Below the pieces are notes generated by a model, which saw nothing but the letters and a program-made list of their open reading frames with translations, had not been told where the DNA came from and did no database searches. Shown one piece after another: positions 1 through 11,640 of a stretch of DNA of 64,000 nt. How positions within the stretch are numbered: position 1 is the first letter of the stretch; every line of letters starts with the position of its first letter. The stretch spans positions 62,001-126,000 of the forward strand of contig SKCR01049658.1 in NCBI GenBank assembly GCA_019454045.1, given 5' to 3'. The DNA is from Zanthoxylum bungeanum (Eukaryota > Streptophyta > Magnoliopsida > Sapindales > Rutaceae). A program made the position numbers and the translations under genes.

Positions 1-218
1 ATTATATCATCATAAGTGGCATAGGTAAGGGACCATTCCGAACCCAACGGTTTGAGGTCTTCCCTTGCGAGGGGTGAGTGCGGCCTTAAAATATTTTCCT
101 GGTTCACACCGGGCGGAGACTCCATTATTCTCCGGTTTAGTCCCCCGCGGACTACTCCGTACTCCCACTAGGCCGCGAGCCTAAAACAGCAAGCGTCGCC
201 CAAGTTCTGTGTCCTACA
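1..218 (+). mobile_element. 3' end of a Tat/Ogre-like gypsy LTR
   Basis: This stretch matches, by eye, the 3' end of the LTR at 42720-42910 and the reverse complement of 29511-29640 joined to 19339-19413. All three share the blocks ACCATTCCGAAC, GAGGTCTTCCCTTGCGA and TTCTCCGGTTTAGT. It ends in CA at 218, after which copia gag sequence resumes, so it is an insertion into element B. Its 5' part lies outside the window, so its TSD (predicted GCGGG, 219-223) cannot be checked. It could be a solo LTR or the 3' LTR of a whole element. Confidence 0.7.
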
Positions 219-311
219 GCGGGCAAAGCACCGGCTTTAGGTATGTTTGTTATAGAAATAAACATGTCTACTTCTAGTTTTAAAAATTAGATTTTTGATT
301 CTGGTTGTGGT
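219..311 (+). pseudogene. Element B: gag end and start of protease (copia), split by element A
   Basis: Translation gives the end of gag and the protease active-site region, closely matching element J at 56890-56985. The Asp-Ser-Gly protease motif reads IFDSGCG and is followed at once by the insertion of A. The reading continues after A at 10414 with NHIITDV. A TGG-to-TAG stop lies just before the active site. This is the same pseudogene as 10409-13439. Confidence 0.8.
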
Positions 312-2401
312 TGTTATCAATTATCTAGGTCCCAAGATCATTAAACAAGCAAGATAAAGTGTGAAATACATATCAAAGGAGTTGCGGAATACTCACATCG
401 ATCGGTTGAGACGATTTGATGACGAACAAAACAAATTTATCCTCCATCAAAGTGGCGCCAATCACAATAGTCCACTGTCTCACAGTTTCAGTTTTGGATC
501 ATCATTTTGAGCTTCGAATCTTTGTCGAACGATTCCCGGCTCAAGGGTAAGTGTCCCTAACACCTTCATATGTCTCTCGGGAGTGCTAGTTTGCTTGGAT
601 TTGGCCACAAAACCCATGAATTTTGCTTCCAAAATTCGGCCAACCCATGGCAGTTCACTGCCATGGGCGTGAGAGTGAGAGAGTGAAATGGAGAGGAAGA
701 AGTGTTAATTAATTGGTCAAAACCATTTCCAAAAAAGGCTTTATATATTTACCATAAATATATATTAAACATTTACCAAATAAATCATTAAATAATCAAA
801 TGGTAAATGCCTCCACCAACTAACACTATTCCAACAACTTACATCAACTATTCATAGTCACTTTAATAAAGTGATGTAAGTCTTTCAATCAATCAATCAC
901 TCACATCAATCAATCAAATGTCACATCACTCAAAGTGACGTTTGATTTGACGCTTGATGTGATGAATGACTTGATGCTTGATGTGACTTGCATGCCACAC
1001 TCGAATTCGAAATACGAATGCGCTCGCAATCATACTCGGGCTCGGGTTCGCTAATTCCAAATTAACGAATTTTTCGTCGCGTCGTAATTAAATGATTACG
1101 CCTAGCGAATTGACTATTCATGTCGGTAACGAATTAATTCTAAATTAATTCGTTCGCCCGAATTAAAATCCAATTTCAATTCCGTGTCGAAATCCAATTT
1201 CGTTTAATATATCAAATATATTAATTTACCGAGTAATTCCAAATTAATCGTTATCTCTCTTTTATTGATATTTTAACCTAGATAAAATATCTCAGAAATT
1301 AATCCCAGATTAATTTTCTCTCTCATCGAATTAATCCCAGATTAATTAAAGTGCGAGTCATACTTCATCGGTGTATCGTTGGGACGCGACCCAAGAGATC
1401 CCCGGATATGTTAGCAGTAAATCGGGTCGTCGGACTATCCGAACACGTACGCACCAGGTACTACATTTTACCGATTCACAGGACAAGGTTGGCTTCTAGC
1501 AAAGCGCCATGCCTACCCAATTCTCCGGAAATATTCTTACAGGAATATGTGATCTATATCAAGCGTAGTATACCGTAGTATTGCGTATTTCGATCCTGTA
1601 TCAGACTGTCACGTGTTAGGCGTGGGGCTGGAGTTGTGTCTGCCCCGTACGAAGCACATGTCGGATGTCTGGTAACTAGTCTCTATAATCGGATATACAT
1701 GACCTAGTCATAATATCCCGATGGCCGCGCAGCACTTAAGAGTACTAATACCGTATCCTACGTGACATCATCTCCACTATGACTGGAGTGATACTTCCGT
1801 CTTGACATCACACCCAATACTCTATGATTCTCAATATACCTAGTATCAGCGTACACAGAACCGGTTAAAGCCCTAGACGACCTCAGCCAAAGTACATTGA
1901 TTGTCGTAAGCATTAGCGGTGCAAGTCTCAGGTTAAGACCAAATACACCTACCCTGATGTCGGACTCCCATAGACACATAGTCAAACTACCAATGGGATT
2001 CCGAGGGGGTCTATCCAGAGCGAAGCTGTTTCTCGTACAGTCGGTGAAACACAACCTCCTATCGCACTTGCATAAGTATCCAATACTTAAGTATATGAGA
2101 ACTACGTCGTTGTGCCCTCACAACGCGCACAAGTACGATACTAGTCTTTTACGTATTTATCGATGTCCAATCTCGATAATACTCTAACTAGGGATATTTA
2201 ATGATTTATCCTTCGTTGATTGATACTGTCTCATATCATTCTCAATCAAGGAACAAATCATAAGGACATCTCATCGTTTATACATCTTGGTGATCTAATC
2301 ACAAATGATAAGAGTGCAATTTCCTTTGTCACATAGTTAATTTGTACAACAACATAATGATCTGTACAAATAGTGACGCTATGAGTCATAACTGTCCAAC
2401 A
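312..2401 (-). repeat. 3' LTR of element A
   Basis: The LTR is 2090 bp and, read on the minus strand, runs from TGTTGGACAG to TTGATAACA. A TATA-like ATATATAAAG lies at about 737-748. The U3 side of it holds repeats of TGACGCTTGATGTGA (about 930-995). It differs from the partner at 8322-10408 only at scattered sites and small indels. Confidence 0.93.
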
Positions 2402-2413
2402 ATCTCCCACTTG
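2402..2413 (-). other. Polypurine tract of element A
   Basis: The sequence AAGTGGGAGAT (minus strand) touches the start of the 3' LTR. The same tract precedes the 3' LTRs of elements B, C, E and M. It is the expected plus-strand primer site. Confidence 0.85.
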
Positions 2414-5300
2414 GCATATAGCCAGTCACTCAAGTGTCTAACACCCGAACTATGTACGGTTTGCTCAAATTGAGAGAAAAGGTTTCGTTTGTGGATTTGT
2501 ATGATTATCGCCTGATGCAATTTATACGATCATCACATCGCCACGATGTATGATCCGAACGAATCAGATGAATAGTCGAAGTATATATCTGGATCGTTGA
2601 TGAGACCATTAATTCTTTAGCCTGCGCTGACGCCTAGCTCAGCTACTAACAGAACTATATCTAATCTAATTAGATTTATTATTGACCCAGATGGCTTCTA
2701 TTGCTGCCTTAGCTGCTGTAATTTATCCGCATTTGTTTTTATTCGGTAACAGTATCTTGCTTTGAAGATTTCCAGCTCACTGTACCGTTATTCAAACTGT
2801 ATAGTACCGTTTGCGACTTTCAGTCGTTTTATCGGTTTGGAAACTTGCAGTAGTGATCCCAGTCACTTCAAGTTCTCCTTCTCCACAGATTAAGACAGCA
2901 TCCTTACATCTCTAAGATTCTAACGGATCTTCCTAACATCAATCCAGTGACCATCATCTGGATTGGCCTGATTGTGAATCCATATGCTCAAAGCGTATGA
3001 GACACCAGGTCATGTACATTTTTCAATGTACAAGTTCTCGCAGAGTTTTAACAACTTAATCTATCTCAGCAGATTTTTATTCCTAGAATAAAGGTTGTTA
3101 CTCCCAAGAATTCTATGGAGAATTTTCTCGAAAGCCAAGCTTTCGCCGATTGTTTTATGGGAATATCATTTCCAAGAAATGATATATATGTATCATTATT
3201 TTATCAAAGGACATTCTTGTCAGTGCGCTCCCACTAACCTTCTTATATACACAAGAATAATTTTCGTTTTGAATTAAATCATATACCATTATGATTACAT
3301 CAAAACGATGATTCTAAGAACCTAATGCTTGCTTCAATCCAAACATGGATCGAATAACCTGCAAACCTTGTTTACTGGTTTTAGTACGACAAAATCGTCA
3401 GGATGTTATAAACATCCTCCAAAGGGTTTCCGTTTAAGGAAAGCGATTTTGATAATTAACTGACACATTTCATAAATGAAACGTGCAACTACAGCAAGCA
3501 TCATCCAAATGGATTTGCCGTGGCAACAGGCAAAAGGTCGAACCGTAATCAACACAATATTGATAACGATACCTTTCCGCTACAAGCCTAGCTTAGTACA
3601 TTGGTATGTTGCCATCCACGTATGTCTTCCTTGAAGACTTATGCAGTACCTATAGGCACAATGCCTTATGGTACAGCAACCAGTGTCCAAACATAGTTGT
3701 CATACATGGAATCCATTTTGGACTCATGACACTTTGCCATAACGGAAGTCGATACCTTGTATCACTCCTTCATACGTAGTCGGTTGGTATACCTCAACAA
3801 GATTGACATCTTTATGAGGTGAGATCAGAAACCCACACCCCAGGTTGTTTTCTGATTCTATCCGTTCTACGCGTTTCTTGTGTATACGAAGATTAATGGT
3901 ATAGTTTCATCCTTGATGAACTATTTTTGTTCCATTAAGGACTTCATGCCTGAAACAGTATTACTCCGATTGTCATCGAGTTATACCATCCTCCCACTTA
4001 CCACTGCATATCGGTAATCCTCTAAGGTAGACCGCATGGCGAGCAACAATTACAATTGTTCTCTAGTGAGATGTATAAGTACTATACTTATGGTTTTCCC
4101 TAGGATAACCTATTTTTGGCACTTATCCGATCTGGGTTCTAGTTTGGTATCATCCAAACGTAAGCCTAGCATACCCAAATCTACAGGAGTGTGAAACCCA
4201 GTTTCTTTCCCGTTCATATCTAATATGAAATCTGTCAAACAGATTTTAATGGAACTTTATTCAAAATAAGTTTTGCACTGTTTATGCTTATCTTTGAAGG
4301 AAAAAGTAGCTCAGAGCGACTCATGATAAACCTTATCATGTCCAACAAAATTCAGTTTCTCCGTACGGACACACCGTCAAACTGACGTGTCTGGGGAGGA
4401 GTCCTCATTTGAAAGAATACTATACTCTTTCAAGTATTTATGAAACTTATTGCTTAAGTATTTTCCATTACGGTCTCACCGTGACGGTTTAATACTCCAG
4501 CAGATCTGTTTGTCTATTTCGTGTCGAAACTCTAAAAGTTTCCGATTTGTGTTCTCTAAAAGAAACACATAACCATAACGTGATGCCACATCTGTTAAGG
4601 TCACGAAACATTCATATCCACATCTAGCCTAGCTAGATATGGGCCCACTTACTTCACTATGAATAGGGCTTTCAGATCGGTGGCACTTGCACTTTTGCCA
4701 AGTAAATAGTGTTTTAGGTACCTTACCTAATAAACTAGATTCGTAGACTTTATTTGATTAGTCAAATCAGTCCTAGTACCCACTCTTCAAAAGTGTGGAT
4801 ATACGACTCTTGTTTAATTGTGTCCCAGACAACAATGCCACAATTAGTTTCATCTGATCAGATCAATATGAGCTATTAGTTTGTCATATTATATGTTCGA
4901 GATTTTATTTATATTCAAAATATAAATACTGTTATTCACATCTAATGTGTTTATCTCAATATCATCTTTATATAATAAAACACTTTAGTGTTCTAGAATA
5001 TAAAGGTTCATTCACAACGGATTGAACACTGATATAGAGATAATGTTTCTAGTCAAACTAGTTACATTATAACAGTTTCCTAATTTAGGTACATACCCGA
5101 AGGTAGTTCCTAAACTTAGGTATCTATGGTCGAAACAACGACTTTCCTCCCGTTTCCGATTCGCAGATTAACCTCAGCTTGAAGTCAGTATCCTGCTCAC
5201 AGCAGATTCTGAACATCAATACATATATTTTATGTACCATACTAAGCATTTTAAATCCAATTTTAATACTAGTAATGGACATAATATTGACAAACATTCT
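2414..5300 (-). pseudogene. Element A: decayed copia pol (protease, integrase, RT, RNase H)
   Basis: Minus-strand translation in shifting frames follows the pol order of elements B and J. From high to low coordinates it shows the protease region (about 5150-5300), GAG-pre-integrase (about 4880-5100), integrase (about 4250-4870), RT (about 2900-4000) and RNase H (2440-2900). No long reading frame survives. In integrase, HSDVCGP of the better copies reads HSEVSGP, losing the catalytic Asp, and is followed by a stop where B and J have Gln. In RT the Trp codon of the KWVFK block is a TAA stop. Elements C and E share the integrase lesions. Confidence 0.8.
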
Positions 5301-5880
5301 TAAAGTCAGAGCCTTGCCCTTTCTTTAATTCCTTCGTGTCTGTCATATCCAAACGACAGCCACTTCGGGATATGTCATTTATCTTCCCAGAAGATAATAA
5401 CGATATTTCCTTTACCCCTTTTCAATATTTCAGAAGTCTTTGGCCAAGCCTTGGATTTCCAGAATATTGACGTAAAGTGCGCCTTGCGCTGCTTATCTAA
5501 TTGCAAAGTTTGACTTTATCTCCTTGAGATTAGTCATTAATTCTCCAAGAATTATTAATTGCAAATATAATACTTCTTAAATCTAAACATAGATTTATAA
5601 CAAGTACATTGAATTAAGCACTATAAGTCATCATCACATAATACTTCCAAAGATTATGTTCCACTAACTTGCTCAATTCTGGGTTTAGGCATAATAGGTT
5701 ATTTTATCAAATAAAGAAACTTATTATTTATTTCCAGGACCATCCTGAAATTTCATTCCCAATTAGAAAATTAAACCATTTAAATATTATCTTCCAAGAT
5801 TATATTTTAAATGTCCAACTTTCAATGTTTCTTGATTTTAATAGTCCAACTATTTAATCAATTATTTTAGGTACTATTTA
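5301..5880 (-). pseudogene. Element A: decayed copia gag
   Basis: The region aligns with the gag of element J (56102-56930). LGEL is followed by a Lys/Glu-rich stretch, then AKDF, and then the MFVNIM block that marks the gag-protease boundary. The zinc knuckle cannot be recognised. Many stops and AT-rich replacements are present. The start is approximate. Confidence 0.6.
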
Positions 5881-8300
5881 TTATAATGATTATAATAATC
5901 CAATTATTTAATCAACTATAATATTAATTCAATTATATTGATTACTGTAATCCAATTATAAAATCAACTATTTATTGAATTTATTTGAATATAGTCAAAC
6001 TATATTAATTAAAACAACATTAAATATTAGTCCAACTAATACTTTTAATTATTTCACGAGTGATATTTGTTTGAGCGCGTATGGCGAGTAATTGAACGAA
6101 TATTGCAAATTCAATTCTTGCCTCCCACTAATTTTCGGCGAGCCTCTAACCCTCTGTCGAGTACTCGGGAAACCGTGTTTCGTAGTGGGCTAGGATCCCG
6201 TTAAATGTCACACAATCTTGACTTTGGCCAACAAATTGTATGATAATTAACTAGGTAGATCTCTAAGATCAATTGGATCCAATCCAATTCCTAGGTCCGG
6301 TAGGTGGACATCCAAGTCCGAAACATATATCGTATATATGCCTATATATCCAATATGTACCCTAACCGTTTTCCTCTGAATCAACTAGGCCTTGGCTTTG
6401 GCACAACAAACCTAATGATCCCAGTCAAGCGCGACCCATTGACCATGGAAAGCTTCGTAATCAATGTCAAGTGACAAGAAGCGGTCTTGACTTTGGCCAA
6501 CAAACCACAACTTGGACAAGACACCGATATGGAACAAAACTCTCGTGATTCAAACACATCTTTGACGGACAAAGGGCTTGACTTTGGCCAACAACCCAAT
6601 GCCAATCTCGGATCTTGAGTAAGAAACACTCAATGGAAGGAAAAACGCATGATATTGAGCGAGGGTTTTTCGCGTGCAAATTGGCTACCAATTTATTATC
6701 TTTGTTAAGGTCTCATCATCATACACCCTTAAACATGCATTCTAAATACATAATAAGCGCATATGAAAATAAATAATAATGATATGCGGATGGATACTTA
6801 ACACATTGATCCTAGATCAAATCTCTCCCTTCTCTCTCATGCTAGCACTTGTATTACTTCTACCCGTTACACTACACTTCTAAAGAAACCTCATTTACAT
6901 TGAGGGGAATAGGTGAGAAGAGAATACAAAGAGAATAGAGGTGAAAAGGCTGGACACGCAGGTCCAATTTAATAAATCAAATATATTACAACAATTTCCA
7001 AAATTGCCCACCTGACTAATATCCATCCGATATACATTATTCATTCATCACAACCATGTATTCACACAAAGCATGTTATCAATCAATCTAATCAAATTAA
7101 TTAATCTGATAATTAGTGATCATCCAATGTTCAAACAACGATTTGATTTTGTTCGAGTCAAACTCGTTTTGCGAATAAGTACTCAAAGTAGGATTCTCGA
7201 ATTAAATTAAACTACGTCATTAAATCCAATTTAATATGCATTCAATTCTAATTCGTTATTTAATTCCAATTAAATTATTACTTTAATAATAACCTTTTAT
7301 ACGAATATAATATTCCAAATTTAATTCGTAACGCGTCTCAAAGACCGATTAACGTCCAACGTCAATTCAATTAAAGTCTAATGGGCTTTTAATTGATTTC
7401 TTAAGGCGTGGACTTTTGGTCAACTCGGGTCAAACCGAATAACCAAAATCCAATCCGGGATTTACCCCATAAGCCCATAAATCAATCTTGGCCCATTAGG
7501 CCCAATCAAACTTTAAAGGTTCATTAAGTCGCAATTGGGCTTAACGGAAGTGGTTTTGGGCCCAATTGGATCCCATCCATTTGGCCTAAACCCAACTTTG
7601 TACAACAAAGCCCAATAAGCCCATTTACAACTTTAAAAGCCCAAATCCAATTCAAGGCCCAATTAATTAAATTCATAAAATCCAATTTCATAATATAATT
7701 TACCTAAAGTGCAAATCATGATTAATCACCTAGATCGATATTTCCGAAACATCAAATTAGTCCAATTAATCATGCTTAATATCATCATCACATGTCCAAC
7801 ATGTTTTGAAAAAAAAAAATCATACCCATTTACGTGCTTCTAAGTCTCGGCCAATGAAGGTAATTTTGTCCGATTTGAATTCAATCCAATTAATTACACA
7901 ATCGACAACGAATTAACTTCCCAAATGATTTCATACACATCTAATGTTCATAAAATCAAAATTCCAAGACATTAAAGGGCATTATCAATTCAGCCAACAT
8001 ATGGAATTTAGGGTTTTTGTTCAATTTAAAATTAAATCCAATTCAATCTCAAATTAACATCATCCAAGATGATTCCAACTCATCAAATGAACCAAAATCA
8101 AAAAATTCCATGGATTCCAAATCACATCACATTCGGCCAACATATAAAATTTGGGGAAAATTATTCCAAATGAATTTTCAACAAATTGATCCAACCAATA
8201 TGCAATTAAACATGTTATAAGCATACTCAAACAATCAATTCATTCAAATCATGCTCAAAACAAATTTACCCAAATTTTAAGCCCTAAAATTTCATGCTTG
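5881..8300 (-). other. Long non-coding leader of element A
   Basis: This is 2.4 kb between the primer-binding site and gag with no supported gene. The part near gag (5990-6700) is strongly conserved in elements C (24600-25280), E (31383-31760 plus 19100-19333) and J (55300-56000). It includes four copies of CTTGACTTTGGCCAACAAA-like motifs at 6217, 6391, 6486 and 6577. The part near the primer site is AT-rich. Small reading frames here, such as 8017-8220, are not conserved. Confidence 0.7.
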
Positions 8301-8301
8301 C

Positions 8302-8321
8302 ACCTAGGCTCTTAATGTCAT
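8302..8321 (-). other. Primer-binding site of element A
   Basis: Directly inside the 5' LTR, the minus strand reads TGACATTAAGAGCCTAGG. The equivalents are TGGCATCAAGAGC in M, TGGTATCTATGAGC in E, TGGCATCATGAGC in C and TGGTATTATGAGCC in J. This resembles, imperfectly, the TGGTATCAGAGC (initiator tRNA-Met) site of most plant copia elements. Confidence 0.7.
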
Positions 8322-10408
8322 TGTTATCAATTATCTAGGTCCCAAGATCATTAAACAAGCATGATAAAGTGTGAAATACATATCAAAGGAGGAGTTGCAG
8401 AATACTCACATCGATCGGTTGAGATGATTTGATGACGAACAAAACAAGTTTATCCTCCATCAAGAGTGGCGCCAATCACAGCAGTCCACTGTCTCACAGT
8501 TTCAGTTTTAGATCATCATTTTGAGCTTGAATCTTCGTCGAACGATTCCCGGCTCAAGGGTAAGTGTCCCTAACACCTTCATATGTCTCTCGGGAGTGCT
8601 AGCTCGCTTGGATTTTGCCACAAAACCCATGAATTTGCTTCCAAAATTCGGCCAACCCATGGCAGTTCACTGCCATGGGCGTGAGAGTGAAGAGTGAAAT
8701 GGAGGAGAGGAAGAAGAATTGTTAATTAATTGGTCAAAAACCATTTCCAAAAGGCTTTATATATTACCATAAATATATATTAAACATTTACCAAATAAAT
8801 CATTAAATAATCAAATGGTAAATGCCTCCACCAACTAACACTATTCCAACAACTTACATCAACTATTCATAGTCACTTTAATAAAGTGATGTAAGTTTTC
8901 AATCAATCAATCACTCACATCAATCAATCAAATGTCACATCACTCAAAGTGAAGTTTGATTTGACGCTTGATGTGATGAATGACTTGACGCTTGATGTGA
9001 CTTGCATGCCACACTCGAATTCAAAATACTAATGCGCTCGCAATCACACCCGGGCTCGGGTTTGCTAATTCAAAATTAATGAATTTTCCGTCGTGTCGTA
9101 ATTAAATGATTACGCCTAGCGAATTGACTATTCACGTCGCTAACGAATTTATTCTAAATTAATTCGTTCGCCCAAATTAAAATCCATTTTCAATTCCGCA
9201 TCGAAATCCAATTTCGTTTAATATATCAAATATATTAATTTACCGATTAATTCCAAATTAATCGTTATCTCTCTTTTATTGATATTTTATCCTAGATAAA
9301 ATATCTCCGAAATTAATCCAGATTAATTTTCTCTCTCATCGAATTAATCCCAGATTAATTAAAGTGTGAGTCATACTTCATCGGTGTATCGTTGGGACGC
9401 GACCCAAGAGATCCCCGGATATGTTGGCAGTAAATCGGGTCGTCGGACTATCCGAACACGTACGCCAAGTACTACATTTACCGATTCATAAGACAAGGTT
9501 GGCTTCTAGCAAAGCGCCATGCCTACCCAATTCTCTGGAAATATTCTTACAGGAATATGTGATCTATATCAAGCGTAGTATACCGTAGTATTGCGTATTT
9601 CGATCCAGTATCGGACTGTCACGTGCTAGGCCTGGGGCTGGAGTTGTGTCTGCCCCGTACGAAGTACATGTCGGATGTCTGGTAACTAGTCTCTATAATC
9701 GGATATACATGACCTAGTCATAATATCCCGATGGCCGGGCAGCACTTAAGAGTACTAATACCGTATCCTACGTGACATCATCTCCACTATGACTGGAGTG
9801 ATACTTCCGTCTTGACATCACACCCAATACTCTACGATTCTCAATATACCTAGTATCGGCGTACACAGAACCGGTTAAAGCCCTAGACGACCTCAGCCAA
9901 AGTAATTGATTGTCGTAAGCATTAGCGGTGTAAGTCTCAGGTTAAGACCAAATACACATACCCTGATGTCGGACTCCCATAGACACATAGTCAAACTACA
10001 ATGGGATTCCAAGGGGGTCTATCCAGAGCGAAGCTGTTTCCCGTACCGTCGGTGAAACACAACCTCCTATCGCACTTGCATAAGTATCCAATACTTAAGT
10101 ATATGAGAACTACGCCGTTGTGCCCTCACAACGCGTACAAGTACGATACTAGTCTTTTACGTATTTATCGATGTCCAATCTCGATAATACTCTAACTAGG
10201 GATATTTAATGATTTATCCTTCATTGATTGATACTGTCTCATATCATTCTCAATCAAGGAACAAATCATAAGGACCTCTCATCATTATACATCTTGGTGA
10301 TCTAATCACAAATGATAAGAGTTGCAATTTCCTTTGTCACATAGTTATTTGTACAACAACACAATGATCTGTACAAATAGTGATGCTATGGGTCATAACT
10401 GTCCAACA
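8322..10408 (-). repeat. 5' LTR of element A
   Basis: This 2087-bp LTR is near-identical to 312-2401. Its minus-strand ends are TGTTGGACAG and TTGATAACA. A TATA-like ATATATAAAG on the minus strand at about 8750-8762 is the likely promoter. Confidence 0.93.
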
Positions 10409-11640
10409 GTGGTAACCACATTATTACTGATGTGCAAGATCTGCGGATTAGTATGAGACTGGCCTCAGGAGAGATTGACCTCCGTATTAGAAATGGAACT
10501 CGAGTTGCCATTTTGGCTGTTGGCACTTATGTTTGGAACTGCCCTAGGGACTTGTACTTCAACTTACAAACTGTTATTTTGTACCTAGTTTGACTAGGAA
10601 TATAATTTCTGTATCTATGTTAACCCAATGCGGGTATACTTTTGTATTTAGAAACACCAGGTGTTTTATGTATAAAAATGATATAGAAATTTGCACAGCT
10701 GATGCAAATAATGGTCTTTATATTTTGAATATAAATCAATCTCAAACTTATAATGTAACAAATAAAAGGCCTAAAGTAAGTAACAAAGATGAAACTTATA
10801 TGTGGCATTGTCGTCTGGGACATATAAACAAGACACGTATATCCACACTTTTGAAGAGTGGGTACTTGGACGGATTTGATCCAAATTCATATGACGTCTG
10901 TGAATCTTTTTTATTAGGCAAAATACCTAAATCAACTTTTAGCGGTAAAGATATACGTGCTACCGAAATGTTAGCCCTCGTTCATAGTGACGTATGTGGG
11001 CCCATGCCTAGCCAGGCTAGAGGTGGATATGAATACTTCGTAACCTTTACAGATGATGCATCGTGTGATGGTTATGTGTATCTTATGAGACACAAGTCGG
11101 AAACCTTTGAGAAATTCAAAGAGTTTCAACACGAATTAGAAAATAGACCAGCAGAGTATTAAGAAATTACTATCGGACCGTGGTGGCGAATACTTAAGCA
11201 ATGAGTTTTTTGATTACTTGAAAGAATATGATATTCTTTCACAGTGGACTTCTCATGGAACACCGCAATTAAACGGTGTGTCCGAACGGAGAAACTGAAC
11301 TTTGTTAGACATGGTAAGGTCTATGATGAGTCGCACGGAGCTACTTATTTCCTTCTGGGGATATGTATTGAATAGTGCAATACTTATTTTGAATAAGGTT
11401 CCGTCAAAGTCTGTTCAACAAACACCGTATGAGATATGGACAGGAAAGAAATCAGGTTTCTCATTCCTGAAGATTTGGGGTCGTTGGGCATACGACAAAT
11501 ATTTGGAAGGTACTAAACATGAACGGATAAATGCCTAATCATAGGATATCATAGGGAAACTAAAGGATATTTCTTTTATCACCCATAAGAGAATAAAGTT
11601 TTTGTTGTTCTACATGCGGTTTTCCTTAAGAAAGAATTCC
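10409..11640 (+). pseudogene. Element B: copia protease and integrase, broken
   Basis: The protease continues from 311 (NHIITDV), then a frameshift near 10540 leads to the frame 10590-11162. That frame holds the GAG-pre-integrase domain and the integrase N-terminus. The zinc site reads HCRLGH...DVCESF, so the last Cys is lost. The core keeps HSDVCGP and FTDDAS. A small deletion near 11150 shifts the frame, after which SDRGGEYLSNEF, the catalytic Glu block (NGVSERRN) and SFWGY follow to 11538. This copy has far fewer lesions than A, C, E or M and represents the autonomous type of the family. Confidence 0.9.

Larger units (their letters stand above)
312..10408 (-). mobile_element. Element A: complete non-autonomous Ty1-copia element
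   Basis: This is a 10.1-kb element on the minus strand with two near-identical LTRs (312-2401 and 8322-10408). It is flanked by the TSD GTGGT (307-311 and 10409-10413). Joining the flanks restores the protease reading of element B, which confirms the boundaries. In element order it has the 5' LTR (8322-10408), primer-binding site, a leader of about 2.4 kb, gag relic, pol relic, polypurine tract and 3' LTR. The coding part is broken throughout and shares lesions with elements C and E. Confidence 0.95.

Noticed and set aside
1897..2187. Recurrent reading frame (SISGASLRLRPN...MGFRGGLSRAKLF) on the antisense strand of the copia LTRs, also at 10001-10195, 13668-13859, 20888-21133, 35522-35764 and 44278-44523
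   Set aside because: Its recurrence follows from LTR homology. It lies antisense to the element, starts and stops at different places in each copy, and shows no sign of protein-level conservation.
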